Positions 14,255 to 15,735 of a DNA stretch of 15,735 nt are shown piece by piece. The DNA is from HKST-UBA85 sp035654775 (lineage in GTDB: Bacteria > Bacteroidota > Bacteroidia > Flavobacteriales > Flavobacteriaceae). The stretch is taken from the NCBI GenBank assembly GCA_035654775.1, contig DASRWB010000049.1, positions 1 through 15,735 of the forward strand, in the 5' to 3' direction. Within the stretch, counting starts at the first letter, position 1, and every line of letters begins with the position of its first letter. The notes beneath the pieces are model-generated. The model did no database searches. It was not told where the DNA came from and saw only the letters and a program-made list of their open reading frames with translations. The translations under genes were made by a program, and so were the position numbers.

Positions 14255-15735
14255 ATGAAAGCGTTTAAAATAAAAAGTTTGGTAGTGTTGACACTTACCT
14301 TGATTTCTTGGATTCCTGAAAGTTATTCACAAAGTAACGATATCGGTCCCATTTTTGAAAAAGTAGCTGATACGGTAAAGTTGAAAGATTTCATCTCTGA
14401 AACTATTCAAAAAGCTGAAAATGCACTTGAGCTGGCAAAATCTGAAAAAACGGAATATACCTATGAGAACACCGTAACCCCTTTTCGTCAAGCACAGTAT
14501 TACTATTCTTTAGCTCAGGGCATTCCCGCCGTTTTAAAAGACCTTCATTCCGATGCATTATTCAGAAATGTGGCCACAAAAGAATTTCAAAAGATTTCAG
14601 GTAAAAACAAAATGGGAAATGACCACAGGTTGTATGAAGTGCTTCTTCAAGTAGATCAATCAACATTGACTTCTGCTCAAAAACACCAACTAGAACGCAC
14701 CTTAAAAAGTTTTATTCGTGCAGGCATTCATCTTAAACAAGAAAAGCAAGAACAATTAAATGCTTTAAACCAAAAAATTTCATCCCTTGGAATGCAGATG
14801 ATGAATAATCTCAATACCACAAATCAAACCATTAGTCTTCCAGCTGATTCGCTTCAGGGTCTTCCTGATGATATTCTGAAAAATTTACCGGTATCAGAGA
14901 ACAATACAGTCACTTTTCCAATGATACCTCCTTATGCCTATCCGTTTGTTTTATATGCCGACAATGAAAATGTTCGCAAAAAAGTATTCAGGGAAATGAT
15001 TAATATGGGATATCCGGAAAATTATTCCTTGTTAGATTCCATTCGAAATTTACGCTCAGAGGTCGCTCAGCTTTTGGGTTATAACAATTATGCAAGTTTT
15101 GATTTGGAACCAATGATGGTTAATTCTACTGAAAAACTTGATCAACTTCTTGATGAAGTGGCTCAAATCACTTCCAAAGGTGTCAAAGAAGAGCAACAAC
15201 GTCTTTTACAACTCAAAAAACAGCTAAATCCAAAAACAAATCAACTCTATATATGGGATGTATTGTATTATCAAGAAAAATTAAAAATGAAGGATTATCA
15301 ATTTGACTCCAGAGTGATGCGGGAATATTTTCCCTATGATCAAGTAGAAAAAGGAGTTTTTGAGATTTATACCTAGATGTTTGAACTGGAGTTTATCCCC
15401 ATTAAAACTACCTTATGGAGTGATGAAGCTAAAGGGTTCGAAGTGAGAAAAAACAAACAGTTATTAGGCAGGATTTATTTAGATATGCATCCGCGAGAAG
15501 GAAAATCTACCGGCAACCGCCAAACTTTTTTTGCATTTGGAGGGCAAAACCTGCCGGAACTCATCTTGATCTGTAACTTCCCAAAAACTACTGAAAACAA
15601 TCCCGGATTGATGGAAATTTTTGATGTACTTACCTATTTTCACGAGTTTGGACATTTAATGCATTCTATATTTAATGGGCAGCAAGAGTTTCCCGGAAGT
15701 TTTGAAAATGATTTCGTCGAAGCTCCATCGCAACT
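14255..15735 (+). pseudogene. M3 family metallopeptidase interrupted by an in-frame TAG; right end outside the window
   Basis: A signal peptide (LVVLTLTLISW, cleavage near SYS-25/Q26) precedes the long helical N-terminal part of an M3 oligoendopeptidase/oligopeptidase A-like enzyme. The first ORF is 373 aa and ends EIYT-TAG (15374-15376). The same frame then continues without a break for 119 codons to the window edge, with features of the M3 catalytic domain: GRIYLDMHPREGKS, zinc site HEFGH (encoded 15641-15655) and the third-ligand region FVEAPSQ. No base is gained or lost; one codon is simply a stop. The simplest reading is a nonsense mutation in a recent gene, since the coding quality after the stop is intact. 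Restart at the ATG right after TAG is possible but would give a catalytic piece without a signal peptide. A sequencing error is the other option. Confidence 0.85.
15374..15379 (+). other. In-frame TAG directly followed by in-frame ATG within the M3 gene
   Basis: The bases read ACC-TAG-ATG-TTT. The stop is in phase with the codons on both sides, and the ATG is the very next codon. A ribosome ending at TAG would stand on a possible restart codon, though in this frame Met may simply be a normal residue of the protein. The TAG is one base away from AAG, GAG, CAG or TAC/TAT. Confidence 0.8.

Noticed and set aside
1..15735. CRISPR array, phage, insertion sequence or tRNA-associated integration
   Set aside because: No regularly spaced repeats, integrase, transposase or structural phage gene is seen, and no copy of the tRNA-Asp 3' end recurs that I could find by eye.

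Overview
The window looks like a chromosomal segment of a Bacteroidota bacterium, most likely Flavobacteriaceae. The signs are low GC with AT-rich spacers, the Bacteroidota promoter form TTG-N(18-19)-TAnnTTTG (clear before tRNA-Asp and rpsP), little Shine-Dalgarno signal, a DnaE with an N-terminal DEDD exonuclease domain, a long Ala/Glu tail on ribosomal protein S16, and a DUF6252-type lipoprotein. Assignments come from reading motifs; no database search was run.

Layout. Positions 1-8272 are all on the minus strand. In transcription order they hold a small lipoprotein (8263-7757) with an intrinsic terminator, dnaE (7604-3216), a 176-nt spacer with a 10-bp inverted repeat, two unknown small genes (127 and 132 aa), a secreted 152-aa protein, trxA, a terminator, a DUF58 gene and tRNA-Asp(GTC). 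From 8334 everything is on the plus strand: rpsP promoter and hairpin leader, rpsP, a strong terminator, rimM, and trmN6 overlapping rimM by 4 nt. Then come a PAS-LuxR regulator (10409-11161), a three-gene run of exported proteins (VOC fold, membrane-anchored S33-like hydrolase, secreted hydrolase-like protein; 11370-14073), and an M3 metallopeptidase gene cut by an in-frame TAG that runs off the right edge.

How the genes fit together. 8263-3216 and 8334-10276 hold replication and translation housekeeping: polymerase III alpha, S16, a 30S maturation factor and a tRNA methyltransferase. The pieces from 3215 to 1586 and from 10409 rightwards look accessory. No phage, IS, CRISPR or defence system is visible, and no gene-free stretch exceeds about 210 nt.

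Points worth a second look: (i) the M3 peptidase gene has TAG immediately followed by an in-frame ATG, upstream of an intact HEFGH zinc site; (ii) two intrinsic terminators (trxA/DUF58 and rpsP/rimM) end within about 13 nt of the next start codon, leaving no room for a promoter; (iii) a palindrome-derived repeat flanks the three-gene exported cassette; (iv) the DnaE PHP domain has lost two probable metal ligands while carrying its own exonuclease; (v) a 118-nt inverted-repeat-bounded element follows dnaE. I do not see a clearly new multi-gene system and do not claim one.
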